From Paracoccaceae bacterium (GTDB lineage Bacteria > Pseudomonadota > Alphaproteobacteria > Rhodobacterales > Rhodobacteraceae): a stretch of 36,464 nt of DNA. The position numbers were made by a program, and so were the translations under genes. Positions 1-8,393 of the stretch are shown here, piece by piece. The stretch is taken from contig JAGQRV010000002.1 in the NCBI GenBank assembly GCA_020425125.1, positions 1 through 36,464 on the forward strand. Direction: 5' to 3'. Each line of letters opens with the position of its first letter. Within the stretch, counting starts at the first letter, position 1. Under the pieces are notes generated by a model. The model was not told the origin of the DNA and searched no databases. It saw nothing but the letters and a program-made list of their open reading frames with translations.

Positions 1-2
1 GG

Positions 3-251
3 GCAGACCTGGTCTTCGACGTTGCAGTGCTGGAGGGCAGCCTGACCGGTGCAACCGGCCCGGCGGCGGTCTTCATCGACATCATCGGACGGCCGATCAC
101 ACCGCTGTCCTTCGCGGGAGTTGCGCGGCGGACGGCCTATCGGGCGGCCTGGTATCGGGGTGCGGCCGCGACCGCGGCCGTAGCGGCCCCGCCCTATTAC
201 GGGCCCTATTCCGAACCCTGCGGATACGCCCCCTATCCGCCCTGCCGCTGA
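3..251 (+). CDS. C-terminal part of a small Pro/Tyr-rich hypothetical protein (5' end outside window)
   Basis: The frame is open from the window edge to a TGA at 249-251, so the true start probably lies upstream; an internal GTG at 27 is possible but has no convincing ribosome binding site. About 82 residues are visible. The first half is plain (a VFIDIIGRP segment). The second half is rich in Ala, Tyr and Pro and ends in short PYYGPY and YAPYPPC stretches with two cysteines. Such tails occur in small exported or surface proteins of alphaproteobacteria, but I do not recognise the family. It is co-directional with the arylsulfatase gene 53 bases downstream. No function is assigned. Confidence 0.45.
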   Translation, partial: ADLVFDVAVLEGSLTGATGPAAVFIDIIGRPITPLSFAGVARRTAYRAAWYRGAAATAAVAAPPYYGPYSEPCGYAPYPPCR

Positions 252-304
252 CATCCGCGCCGGCCAGGATCGCCGGCGCGCCTTTCCGACCTGGAGATTT
301 CTTG

Positions 305-2875
305 ATGAGACCGATATTCCTGATGCGCGTGCTGCTTGCCGGCAGCGCGTTGGCACTGGCAATGCCCCTGACGGCCATCGCGCAGGACGAGCCCGGCATT
401 GCCATCGACGGACACGCCAGCGCCGGCATTGCCCACCATGCCGAAGCCGACGGCTCGACCGGCGCGCCGGATTCGACGGCCTCGATCGACGGCAACTACA
501 TTCCGAACCCTCAGCCGCAATTCGGCGGGACGATCAAGCTCAACGCCTATGATTCCACACCGTTCTGGCCGCCCCGCGTCGTGCCGCCCCAGGACGCGCC
601 GAACGTCTTGCTGATCATGACCGACGATACCGGCTACGGCGCCGGATCGACCTTCGGCGGGGTGATCCCGATGCCGGTGCTGGACGAACTTGCGAGCCAG
701 GGCCTGCGCTACACCAACTTCAATTCGACCGCGCTCTGTTCGCCCTCGCGGGCCGCACTGCTGACAGGCCGCAATCACCACAACTCGGGCTTCGGCGTCA
801 TTGCGGAACAGTCGACGGGCTATCCCGGCTACGACGCCGTGATCGGCCGCGACGAGATCGCGGTCGCCGGAATTCTCCGGGCCAACGGCTTCAACACATC
901 GTGGTATGGCAAGAACCACAACACGCCTCCCTATACCGAAAGCCAGCTCGGGCCGTTCGACCAGTGGCCCACGGGCGAAGTCTTCGGCTTCGACCACTTC
1001 TACGGTTTCATGGGCGGCGACGCGAACCAATGGCAGCCCAACCTCTTCAACGACACGACCCAGATCTATCCGTTCCGCGGCAATCCGGGCTGGAACCTGA
1101 TCACGGCCGAAGCGGATGATGCCATCCGCCAGATAGAGACGCTGAACTCGATCGATCCCGAGAAGAAGTTCTTCGTCTATCTCGCGCCCGGCGCCACCCA
1201 TGCACCGCACCATCCGACGAAGGAATGGGTCGACAAGATCGAGGCGATGCATCTGTTCGACGACGGCTGGAACAAGCTGCGCGAGACGATCTTTGCCAAC
1301 CAGAAGAAGCTGGGCGTGATCCCCGCCGATGCCGAACTGACGCCCTGGCCCGATGAACTGAAGAGATGGGACGACCTGACCGATGACGAGAAGAAGCTCT
1401 TCATCCGGCAGGTCAACGTCTACGCCGCCTATCTTGCCTATGCGGACCACGAGAACGGCCGGGTGATCGACGCGATCCGGCGCATGGGCAAGCTCGACAA
1501 CACGCTCGTCATCTACATCGTCGGCGACAACGGGTCTTCGGCAGAAGGCTCGCCCATCGGCACGCCGAACGAGGTGGCACAGTTCAACGGCGTCACGCCG
1601 CCCGTGGACGTGCAACTCCGCGATTTCTACGACGTCTGGGGGACCGACCAGACCTACAACCACATGGCGGTTGGCTGGACATGGGCCTTCGGCACCCCGT
1701 TCAAGTGGACCAAGCAGATCGCGTCGCATTTCGGCGGCACAAGGCAGGGTATGGTGATGGCCTGGCCGCACCGGATCACGGACAAGGGCGGCGTCCGCAA
1801 CCAGTTCAGCCATTTCATCGATATCGTTCCGACCATCCTCGAGGCGACCGGCATACCGACACCGAAATTCGTCTACGGCATCGAACAGAAGCCGATGGAC
1901 GGAACCTCCATGGTCTATACGTGGGACGCAAAGCCCGATGATCCGACCCGCCACAAGGTCCAGTATTTCGAAATGTTCGGAAACCGCGGCATCTACAACG
2001 ACGGCTGGTATGCCAACACGCATCCCATCGTCGCTCCGTGGGATCTGCTTTCGACCCCGACGAAGGACGTGATGAACGGCTTCAAGTGGGAGCTTTACGA
2101 CCTCACCAAGGACTGGACCCAGAACAACGATCTGGCGGCGTCGATGCCCGACAAGCTGCGTGACATGCAGCAGCTGTTCATCGCCGAGGCATCGAAGTAT
2201 CACGTCTTCCCGCTCGACAACTCGCTTGCGCCGCGGATGGTCACGCCACGGCCCAGCGTGATCGCCGGCAAGACCCATTTCGAGTACACCTACCCGGTCG
2301 CTGGCAACCCGAACGGGACCGAGCCTCTGCTGCTGAACGCCTCCTACAAGATCAGTGCCGAGATCGAGGTCGGCGAGGACGGCGGCAACGGCATGCTCTT
2401 CACCCAGGGCGGCAAGTTCGGCGGGCACGGCTTCTACATCCTGAAGGGCGTGCCGGTCTACACCTGGAACCTTGTCGATCTGGAGCGGGTGCGCTGGGAA
2501 AGCAGCGAGAAGCTGACCCCCGGCAAGCACACGGTCGAATTCGAGTTCACCTATGACGGACTCGGCTTCGGCACCTTTGCCTTCAACAGCCTCAGCGGCG
2601 TGGGCCGGTCGGCCGAAGGCGTCATGCGGGTCGACGGCAAGGAGGTCGCGCGTCAGAAGATGGAGAAGACCATTCCCATCACGCTGGCATGGGACGAAAG
2701 CCAGGACATCGGTTCGGACACCCTGACCGGAGTGAATGACGACGACTACAAGGTGCCGTTCATCTTCGACGGCAAGATCGACAAGATCACCCTCGACATC
2801 GCCCGGCCGAAGCTGAGCGATGAGGACATCAGGAAGCTCGAAGCGGCGGCCAGCGCGCAGGGCGACAAGGGCTGA
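305..2875 (+). CDS. Exported arylsulfatase (type I, formylglycine-dependent)
   Basis: Hydrolyses sulfate esters, probably in the periplasm. The protein has 856 residues. A signal peptide covers roughly residues 1-27 (hydrophobic LLAGSALALA, then a likely cut after AIAQ). The sulfatase fold starts at about residue 100 with NVLLIMTDDTGYG, whose paired Asp residues bind the metal. The CSPSR-AALLTGR motif follows, with Cys145 as the residue converted to formylglycine. A later GDNGSS motif supplies further metal ligands. A C-terminal region of about 200 residues beyond the catalytic domain is beta-rich. The ATG at 305 was chosen over the adjoining TTG at 302 because a GGAG lies just upstream. The sulfatase type is clear; the substrate is not. 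No formylglycine-generating enzyme gene is in the window, so maturation must be encoded elsewhere. A hairpin terminator follows. Confidence 0.9.
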   Translation: MRPIFLMRVLLAGSALALAMPLTAIAQDEPGIAIDGHASAGIAHHAEADGSTGAPDSTASIDGNYIPNPQPQFGGTIKLNAYDSTPFWPPRVVPPQDAPNVLLIMTDDTGYGAGSTFGGVIPMPVLDELASQGLRYTNFNSTALCSPSRAALLTGRNHHNSGFGVIAEQSTGYPGYDAVIGRDEIAVAGILRANGFNTSWYGKNHNTPPYTESQLGPFDQWPTGEVFGFDHFYGFMGGDANQWQPNLFNDTTQIYPFRGNPGWNLITAEADDAIRQIETLNSIDPEKKFFVYLAPGATHAPHHPTKEWVDKIEAMHLFDDGWNKLRETIFANQKKLGVIPADAELTPWPDELKRWDDLTDDEKKLFIRQVNVYAAYLAYADHENGRVIDAIRRMGKLDNTLVIYIVGDNGSSAEGSPIGTPNEVAQFNGVTPPVDVQLRDFYDVWGTDQTYNHMAVGWTWAFGTPFKWTKQIASHFGGTRQGMVMAWPHRITDKGGVRNQFSHFIDIVPTILEATGIPTPKFVYGIEQKPMDGTSMVYTWDAKPDDPTRHKVQYFEMFGNRGIYNDGWYANTHPIVAPWDLLSTPTKDVMNGFKWELYDLTKDWTQNNDLAASMPDKLRDMQQLFIAEASKYHVFPLDNSLAPRMVTPRPSVIAGKTHFEYTYPVAGNPNGTEPLLLNASYKISAEIEVGEDGGNGMLFTQGGKFGGHGFYILKGVPVYTWNLVDLERVRWESSEKLTPGKHTVEFEFTYDGLGFGTFAFNSLSGVGRSAEGVMRVDGKEVARQKMEKTIPITLAWDESQDIGSDTLTGVNDDDYKVPFIFDGKIDKITLDIARPKLSDEDIRKLEAAASAQGDKG

Positions 2876-2899
2876 ACCCGCCGCCACCGTGACAGATCC

Positions 2900-2923
2900 G
2901 AGGGCCGGATACGTCCGGCCCTC
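2900..2923 (+). terminator. Rho-independent-type hairpin after the arylsulfatase gene
   Basis: A perfect 10-bp stem (GAGGGCCGGA / TCCGGCCCTC) with a TACG tetraloop starts 24 bases after the sulfatase stop and is followed by CTTGCCGTT. The U tract is poor, as is common in high-GC genomes. Confidence 0.6.
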
Positions 2924-3198
2924 TTGCCGTTCCGGACGCATCGCAATCCTGGTGCCATGAACGGGAGCCTCGCGGATCGGGCGACATTCCCCCTTGGCCA
3001 GTCGTCACGCGGCATCGGCCGGCAGGCTGCCGGACCGCATGTCCCCGACTGAAAGATGTCCGCGGCCATAGACGGCCGGTCTCGACTTCACGGCGAAACT
3101 TCACCAGAACGCGAGCCACTGTAATTCCGTCTTCTGCTTCCGCGCTGTTGCAACTAACTGCGGCGAAGCCAGCAGAGGGCGCCACAGGGGGGCCAGGC
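2924..3198. other. Intergenic stretch before mprF; no gene seen
   Basis: Together with the terminator this makes a 323-base gap between the sulfatase stop and the preferred mprF start. I see no tRNA, no plausible small gene and no convincing -35/-10 pair. The promoter of the mprF-acvB operon must lie here but cannot be placed by eye. Confidence 0.4.
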
Positions 3199-5814
3199 GT
3201 GACGGGACAACGACGGCAGGACACGGGAGAAATACCCGTCGCGTCCGGACCGGGAGCTTCGACCAGGACGGGGCAGATCGCGACTTGGGCGCGGCGGCGC
3301 GGCCGCCTCTTGGCGACGATCTTCACGCTTGCTGTGCTTGTCGCCGCAATGGCCGCATTGAGCCGGATCGCAGGCCATACCAGCTATGCCGCCGTGGTCG
3401 AAGCGCTGATGGCCATGTCGCCGTGGCGCGTTCTCCTGGCAGTTGTGCTGACCGTCGCGAGCTTCGGGATGCTGACGCTCTACGACCTCAACGGTTTTCG
3501 CGCGATCGGTCAGCCGCATCCCTGGCCGCAGATTGCTGCTGGCGCGGCAGCCGCCTTTGCCGTCGCCCAGACCACGGGCTTCGGGCCCCTGAGCGGGGCG
3601 GCAGTTCGGCTGAGGTTCTACACGCCTCTCGGCGTCAGTCCCGGCGACATCGCCCGCGTCGTCGCCTTCGTCACGCTCGGCTTCGGTCTCGGGCTGGTCG
3701 CGACCGCCTCTCTGGCGGGGCTTGCGATGGCGCACACCGTCGGAGCCATCGCCGGTGTGCCGGGCGGGCTGGTCCTTGTCGTGTCCCTCCTTGGCCTTGC
3801 CGGCTCTGCCGCGCTGGTTGCTGCGGGCGGGCGGCGGATTCCGCTGCCTTTCGGGCGCAGCGCCGAGCTTCCCGGCGCACGATATATCGCCAGCCAGATT
3901 GCCATCACCGGGCTGGATCTCGCGCTATCCGGCGGCGTTCTCTGGGCCCTGCTGCCGTCGGGAACGGTCAGCTATCTCGCGTTCCTCCCGCTCTATGCCA
4001 TCGCACTGTCTCTCGGCATTCTCAGTCACGTGCCTGCCGGCCTCGGCGTGTTCGACGCGGTGCTGGTCGGCGCCCTTGCAGGACATGCGCCCGGCGCCGA
4101 TCTTCTCGCTGCCGTTGCTCTCTTCCGCCTGACCTATCAGGCCCTGCCGCTGGCCGCCGCGGCGCTTGGCATCGCCCTCGCCGAAGCGCGCCGCTTTGCC
4201 AGTCCCGCCGGGCTCGTGCTCAGTGCCGCCGGAAACCTCGCGCCCCAGACGCTTGCAGCCTTTGCGCTGATGCTCGGCGCGATGCTGGTGTTCTCGGCCG
4301 TGACACCCGCACGCACCATCGACCTCGAATGGCTCGGCCGGTTTCTGCCGCTGCCGATCATCGAGAGTGCGCACTTCCTGGCTAGCGTTCTCGGCGCGGT
4401 GCTGCTGGTAGCGGCTCGCGGCCTCGCATTCCGGCTCGACGGCGCGTGGTGGACTGCCCTGGCTGCGGCCGGGGCGGCGCTCGTCCTGTCGCTCGTCAAG
4501 GCGGTCGCCGTGTACGAGGCCGCCGCGCTCGCCATCTTTATCCTCGCCCTCCTTCTGGCGCGGGATGCCTTCGATCGGCGCTCGGCGCTGTTCGAGGCCA
4601 AGCTGACCCTGCCCTGGATCGCCGCAGTGGCCAGCGTGTTCCTGTTCGCCTTTGCCGTGCTCTTCTTCGCGTTCGACCATGTGGAATTCGGCACCGTCAG
4701 CTGGCTGCGCTTCGAACTGTCGGCGGAAGCCCCGCGCGGGCTGAGAGCACTTCTGGGGGCGGGGATCGTCGCGGGACTTGCCGCCGCCTATTCTCTTCTG
4801 CGTGCCGCACCCGGGCGGGAATCCCCCTCCGATTCCGATGATCTTGTCCGCGCGATCGCCATTGCTGCCGCCCAGCCGAACCCGGGCGCCAATCTGGCTC
4901 GGATGGGCGACAAGCGCCTGATGTTCTCCGAGGACGGACGCGGCTTCGTGATGTATGGCTGCCAGGGCACGAGCTGGATCGCACTGTTCGATCCCGTCGG
5001 TCCCGTCGACGTCTGGCCCGAACTGATCTGGCGGTTCGTCGAAACCGCCCGCGCCGCCGGGGGCCGCGCCGCCTTCTACGAGACCACGCCAGAGCACCTC
5101 GCGCTCTATGCGGATGCCGGATTGCGGTTCTACAAGCTGGGCGAAGAGGCGCGCGTCGATCTTGCCGCCTTCGACCTCAAGGGCAAGGCGCGGGCCAGCC
5201 AGCGCAACGTGCTGAGCCGCGGCGGCCGCGAGGGCCTTTCGGTCGAGATCCTTCCGGCCGGCGCGGCCTCGGCCGAGATGGACCGGTTGCGCGAGATCTC
5301 GGATGCCTGGCTTGCCGAGCGCCGCGCCGCCGAAAAGGGCTTCTCGCTCGGCGCCTTCGATCCCGCCGTGATTGCTCATGGCCGCGTCGGGCTGATGCGC
5401 CAGAACGGAACCATCGTCGCCTTCGTCACTCTTCTTGAAACCGACTGCGCCGAAGAGGCCGCAGTCGATCTGATGCGCTTTTCCGGAGAGCTTCCGAATA
5501 TCGCCATGGAATACTTCTTCATCCGTCTCTGTGAGCTCCTGAAGGCCGAGGACGTTCACTGGTTCAGTCTGGGCATGGCGCCGCTTGCGGGCCTGTCGTC
5601 CAGCGAAGCTGCACCGGCCTGGCAGAGGCTCGGGAACGCGCTCTTCCAGCAGGGAGTGCCGTCCTACAACTTCAAGGGGCTCCGCGGCTTCAAGGACAAG
5701 CTGAAACCGGTCTGGCGCCCGCGTTACCTGGCGGTGGCCAGCGGCGCGTCGCCGATGCTGGTCCTTCTCGATGCCACGCGGCTGATCGGCCGCGGGATAC
5801 GCGAGGACAACTGA
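3199..5814 (+). CDS. mprF: Bifunctional lysyl-phosphatidylglycerol synthase/flippase (MprF/LpiA)
   Basis: Transfers lysine from lysyl-tRNA to phosphatidylglycerol and flips the product across the inner membrane, lowering surface charge and protecting against cationic peptides and acid. The first roughly 530 residues hold many hydrophobic helices (for example LLVAARGLAF and AALAIFILALLLA), which form the flippase. The remaining 330 or so residues form the soluble DUF2156 synthase domain, with GFVMYGCQGTSWIALFDPVGP and, near the end, YNFKGLRGFKDK. The GTG at 3199 (871 aa) is preferred because a GGGGGG run sits about seven bases upstream. A TTG at 3148 would add 17 residues. The stop overlaps the acvB start as ATGA, so the two are translationally coupled. 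In rhizobia the orthologous pair is lpiA-acvB. The family call is firm. Confidence 0.92.
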   Translation: MTGQRRQDTGEIPVASGPGASTRTGQIATWARRRGRLLATIFTLAVLVAAMAALSRIAGHTSYAAVVEALMAMSPWRVLLAVVLTVASFGMLTLYDLNGFRAIGQPHPWPQIAAGAAAAFAVAQTTGFGPLSGAAVRLRFYTPLGVSPGDIARVVAFVTLGFGLGLVATASLAGLAMAHTVGAIAGVPGGLVLVVSLLGLAGSAALVAAGGRRIPLPFGRSAELPGARYIASQIAITGLDLALSGGVLWALLPSGTVSYLAFLPLYAIALSLGILSHVPAGLGVFDAVLVGALAGHAPGADLLAAVALFRLTYQALPLAAAALGIALAEARRFASPAGLVLSAAGNLAPQTLAAFALMLGAMLVFSAVTPARTIDLEWLGRFLPLPIIESAHFLASVLGAVLLVAARGLAFRLDGAWWTALAAAGAALVLSLVKAVAVYEAAALAIFILALLLARDAFDRRSALFEAKLTLPWIAAVASVFLFAFAVLFFAFDHVEFGTVSWLRFELSAEAPRGLRALLGAGIVAGLAAAYSLLRAAPGRESPSDSDDLVRAIAIAAAQPNPGANLARMGDKRLMFSEDGRGFVMYGCQGTSWIALFDPVGPVDVWPELIWRFVETARAAGGRAAFYETTPEHLALYADAGLRFYKLGEEARVDLAAFDLKGKARASQRNVLSRGGREGLSVEILPAGAASAEMDRLREISDAWLAERRAAEKGFSLGAFDPAVIAHGRVGLMRQNGTIVAFVTLLETDCAEEAAVDLMRFSGELPNIAMEYFFIRLCELLKAEDVHWFSLGMAPLAGLSSSEAAPAWQRLGNALFQQGVPSYNFKGLRGFKDKLKPVWRPRYLAVASGASPMLVLLDATRLIGRGIREDN

Positions 5815-7154
5815 TGCGCCGACATCTGGCGATCGCACTTGCCGGTTTCCTGGCCACATCGGCCGCATGGGGCGCCGAACAGCCGTGGCCAACCGATCTG
5901 GATCCCGGCCTCATTCCCGCGCCGCAACTCTACCTTCCCGGCGGACCAGCCGCGGGGATGGTCTTTCTGTTTTCCGGCGCCGCAGGCTGGGGCGCCAACG
6001 AAGACGGCGTGGCGACGCGGCTTCAGCATGCGGGCGCTGCCGTCGTCGGCATCGATCTTCCGTCATATTTCTCGGCGATCGATTCCGGAGGGTCGGACTG
6101 TGTCTACCTGGTCGCGGATTTCGAACGTCTCAGCCACGAGCTGGAGCGCCAGAGCGGCGCCGAAACCTTCCACGCACCGTTACTTGGCGGCATCGCCGAA
6201 GGCGGCGCACTCGCCATGGACATTCTCGGCCAGACTCCCGCAGATACGCTGGGCGGCGTCGTCGCGGCCAATCCGGCCGCCGGTCAGGCGCTGGCCAGGT
6301 CTCTTTGCATGAAGTTCACGCGCGAGACGGCCTCCGATGGCGGCTCGTTCTACGACCTGCCGCCCGGGGCACAACCTGCGCCGCTGACGGTCGTGCTCGG
6401 CAGTGACGCGCCCACCGACTCGGTCCAGCGAGTCGATGCGGCGGCAGCATCCGGAGTGACCCTCACACGGAAAGCGGCAACGGGAACCGGTTACGCGGCC
6501 CTGTCCGACACGCTTGCCTCGATCATCGCCGCCGACAACGTTTCCGGCGACGCACCGGCCATCGTCGAACTTCCCGCGCAACCCAGCCGCGACACGATGG
6601 CGATCATGGTCTCGGGCGACGGCGGCTGGCGCGATATCGACAGAACCGTGGCAGGCATGCTTCAGGCGGACGGGGTCCCGGTGGTCGGCCTCGATTCCCT
6701 TCGCTGGTTCTGGGCGCCCCGGACACCCGAAGAGACCGGCCGCGAGCTTGGCCGTCTGATCGACATCTACACCGACCGCTGGAATACCGACCACGTCATC
6801 CTTGCGGGCTATTCCTTCGGCGCGAGCATCCTGCCGGCGGCCTTTCTGTCCATCCCGGCGGAGGCACAGGCGAAAGTGTCGGAGATTGCCCTGCTCGGCC
6901 CCGGCACGAACGCGGATTGGCAGATCACCGTTTCCGGCTGGCTCGGCTCCACGTCGTCCCAGGCACGACCCGTTGCGCCGGACCTCTCCGCGCTCCCCGC
7001 CGACCGCGTGCTCTGCATCTATGGCGAGAAGGACCTCCAAAGCGCTTGCCCGACTCTTGAAGGGAGCGGGGCCAAGGTCATCAAGACCGGCGGCGGGCAT
7101 CATTTCGATGGCGACTACCCTGCGCTGGCACGCCACGTCCTCGACGGCAGCTGA
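5814..7154 (+). CDS. acvB: AcvB/VirJ-family periplasmic lysyl-phosphatidylglycerol hydrolase
   Basis: A 446-residue exported alpha/beta-hydrolase with a signal peptide at residues 1-21 (cleavage after AAWGA or nearby). The VirJ domain occupies about residues 250-446: SGDGGWRD (267-274), the nucleophile elbow GYSFG with Ser334, and a C-terminal GGHHFDGDY segment carrying the probable catalytic His. In Agrobacterium, AcvB is known to hydrolyse lysyl-phosphatidylglycerol in the periplasm, opposing the synthase encoded beside it. That matches this ATGA-coupled arrangement. The N-terminal half (about 45-200) looks like a degenerate copy of the same fold: FSGAAGWG parallels SGDGGWRD, and GGIAEGG stands where the elbow should be, without a serine. 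It is convergent with the HlyD-type gene, with only 11 bases between the stops. Confidence 0.88.
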   Translation: MRRHLAIALAGFLATSAAWGAEQPWPTDLDPGLIPAPQLYLPGGPAAGMVFLFSGAAGWGANEDGVATRLQHAGAAVVGIDLPSYFSAIDSGGSDCVYLVADFERLSHELERQSGAETFHAPLLGGIAEGGALAMDILGQTPADTLGGVVAANPAAGQALARSLCMKFTRETASDGGSFYDLPPGAQPAPLTVVLGSDAPTDSVQRVDAAAASGVTLTRKAATGTGYAALSDTLASIIAADNVSGDAPAIVELPAQPSRDTMAIMVSGDGGWRDIDRTVAGMLQADGVPVVGLDSLRWFWAPRTPEETGRELGRLIDIYTDRWNTDHVILAGYSFGASILPAAFLSIPAEAQAKVSEIALLGPGTNADWQITVSGWLGSTSSQARPVAPDLSALPADRVLCIYGEKDLQSACPTLEGSGAKVIKTGGGHHFDGDYPALARHVLDGS

Positions 7155-7165
7155 GCCGCAGTCGA

Positions 7166-8392
7166 TCAGTTCCCGGCGCTATCGGTCATGCGCTCGACAA
7201 CGAGCGTGCCTGCCTGGACCCGGTCGCCGGGAAACGTCACCACGCGGTCACCTTCCGAAAGACCCGCAAGGACTTCGCCGTCACGCGCGTTGCGGTGCCC
7301 GATCTCTACACGAGCAAGTTCCGCGCGGTCGCCTGCCAGCCGGAACACCGCCCAATCGCCGCCATCGCGGAACAGCGCCGAGACCGGCACCATGAGCACA
7401 TCGTCGCCGCGCCACGCGACGATGCGCACGTAGATTCGGAAATTGTCGCCAAGGGCGGCGCGGTCTTCCACGGGACCGTCGAAATCGAGATAGGCACGCA
7501 CCCGCTGTTCCTCGATCCCCAGGGCCGAAACCTTGGTGAAGGCCGAGGGGTCGACCCGGCGGAGTAGCGCCGAGAGCGCCGGTCCACCCCAGCGCTCCAC
7601 ATGCGCCGCGGCGCCCGGCGAGACCCGGACCGCGTCGCTCGACAGAAGCTCGACCTCAACCTCGAGTTCATCCGGTTTGCCGATGTCGAGGAGCGGTTCG
7701 CCCGCCTGAACCAGGCGCGCGCTTCGATTGACGATCGACAGGATGCGGCCATCCGCCGGAGCCCTGATCCGGATGCAGCAGGCCTCGTCGCTCGCGCCGG
7801 CATCGCCGAACGTCGGGTCGATCAGCGCGGCCTTTGCGCGGGTCAGTGTCGCCCGCGCCATCTCGCGCTCGGACTTCGCAGCTGCGAGCGCCGTTTCGGC
7901 AACGTGGAGGCGCAGGGCCGCATCATCAAGGCTGCTTTGGGGAATGACGCCGCGACCGGCGAGAGCTTCGGAGCGCTTGTACTGCGCCTGCGCGTATTCC
8001 AGGTCCGACGCGCTCTGGTCGACGCGGGCATCCGCTGCGCTCAGCGCAGCTTCGCCGACCGTGACCGCCGCTTCGGCTTCCTGTCGTGCCCGGGCGTCGA
8101 GAAAGGCAGGGGCGGCCGGGGCAATCGCCGCCACGACGGTCTCTCCTGCGACGACCGGATCCCCCACATCCACCGGCGACCGTGCGGCATAACCCGTGAG
8201 CGGCGCGGAGACCTGATAGATCTGCCGGATCTGCGTCACGCCTTCGGCCTCGACCGTCACTTCGAGCGTCCCACGGGTGACCATGGCCAGGTCGACCGGC
8301 ACCGGCTGGGGGCGAAAGGCGACCCAGGCCAAGGTGGCGAGCACTGCGACAAGGATCGCGCCCAGGATATGCCGGCGGGTGAAGAACCTCAT
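7166..8392 (-). CDS. HlyD/MacA-family periplasmic adaptor of an ABC export system
   Basis: A 408-residue membrane-fusion protein. Residues 10-28 (ILGAILVAVLATLAWVAF) form the N-terminal membrane anchor. It continues with a lipoyl-like segment (residues 45-90, GTLEVTVEAEGVTQIRQIYQVSA region), an Ala-rich coiled-coil hairpin (about 98-195), the second lipoyl half (ACCIRIRAPADGRI) and a beta-barrel region ending in DRVVTFPGDRVQAGTLV. It links an inner-membrane transporter to a periplasmic acceptor or outer-membrane channel. It is the last gene of a leftward trio: ATPase, permease, adaptor. Its ATG lies one base beyond the permease stop. No outer-membrane factor (TolC type) is in the window. The exported substrate is unknown. 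Confidence 0.85.
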   Translation of the reverse strand: MRFFTRRHILGAILVAVLATLAWVAFRPQPVPVDLAMVTRGTLEVTVEAEGVTQIRQIYQVSAPLTGYAARSPVDVGDPVVAGETVVAAIAPAAPAFLDARARQEAEAAVTVGEAALSAADARVDQSASDLEYAQAQYKRSEALAGRGVIPQSSLDDAALRLHVAETALAAAKSEREMARATLTRAKAALIDPTFGDAGASDEACCIRIRAPADGRILSIVNRSARLVQAGEPLLDIGKPDELEVEVELLSSDAVRVSPGAAAHVERWGGPALSALLRRVDPSAFTKVSALGIEEQRVRAYLDFDGPVEDRAALGDNFRIYVRIVAWRGDDVLMVPVSALFRDGGDWAVFRLAGDRAELARVEIGHRNARDGEVLAGLSEGDRVVTFPGDRVQAGTLVVERMTDSAGN

Positions 8393-8393
8393 C

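Noticed and set aside
233-2941. A 902-codon open frame antisense to the arylsulfatase gene
   Set aside because: It is the mirror of a high-GC coding region; its product shows no motif, while the plus-strand frame has all sulfatase motifs and a signal peptide.
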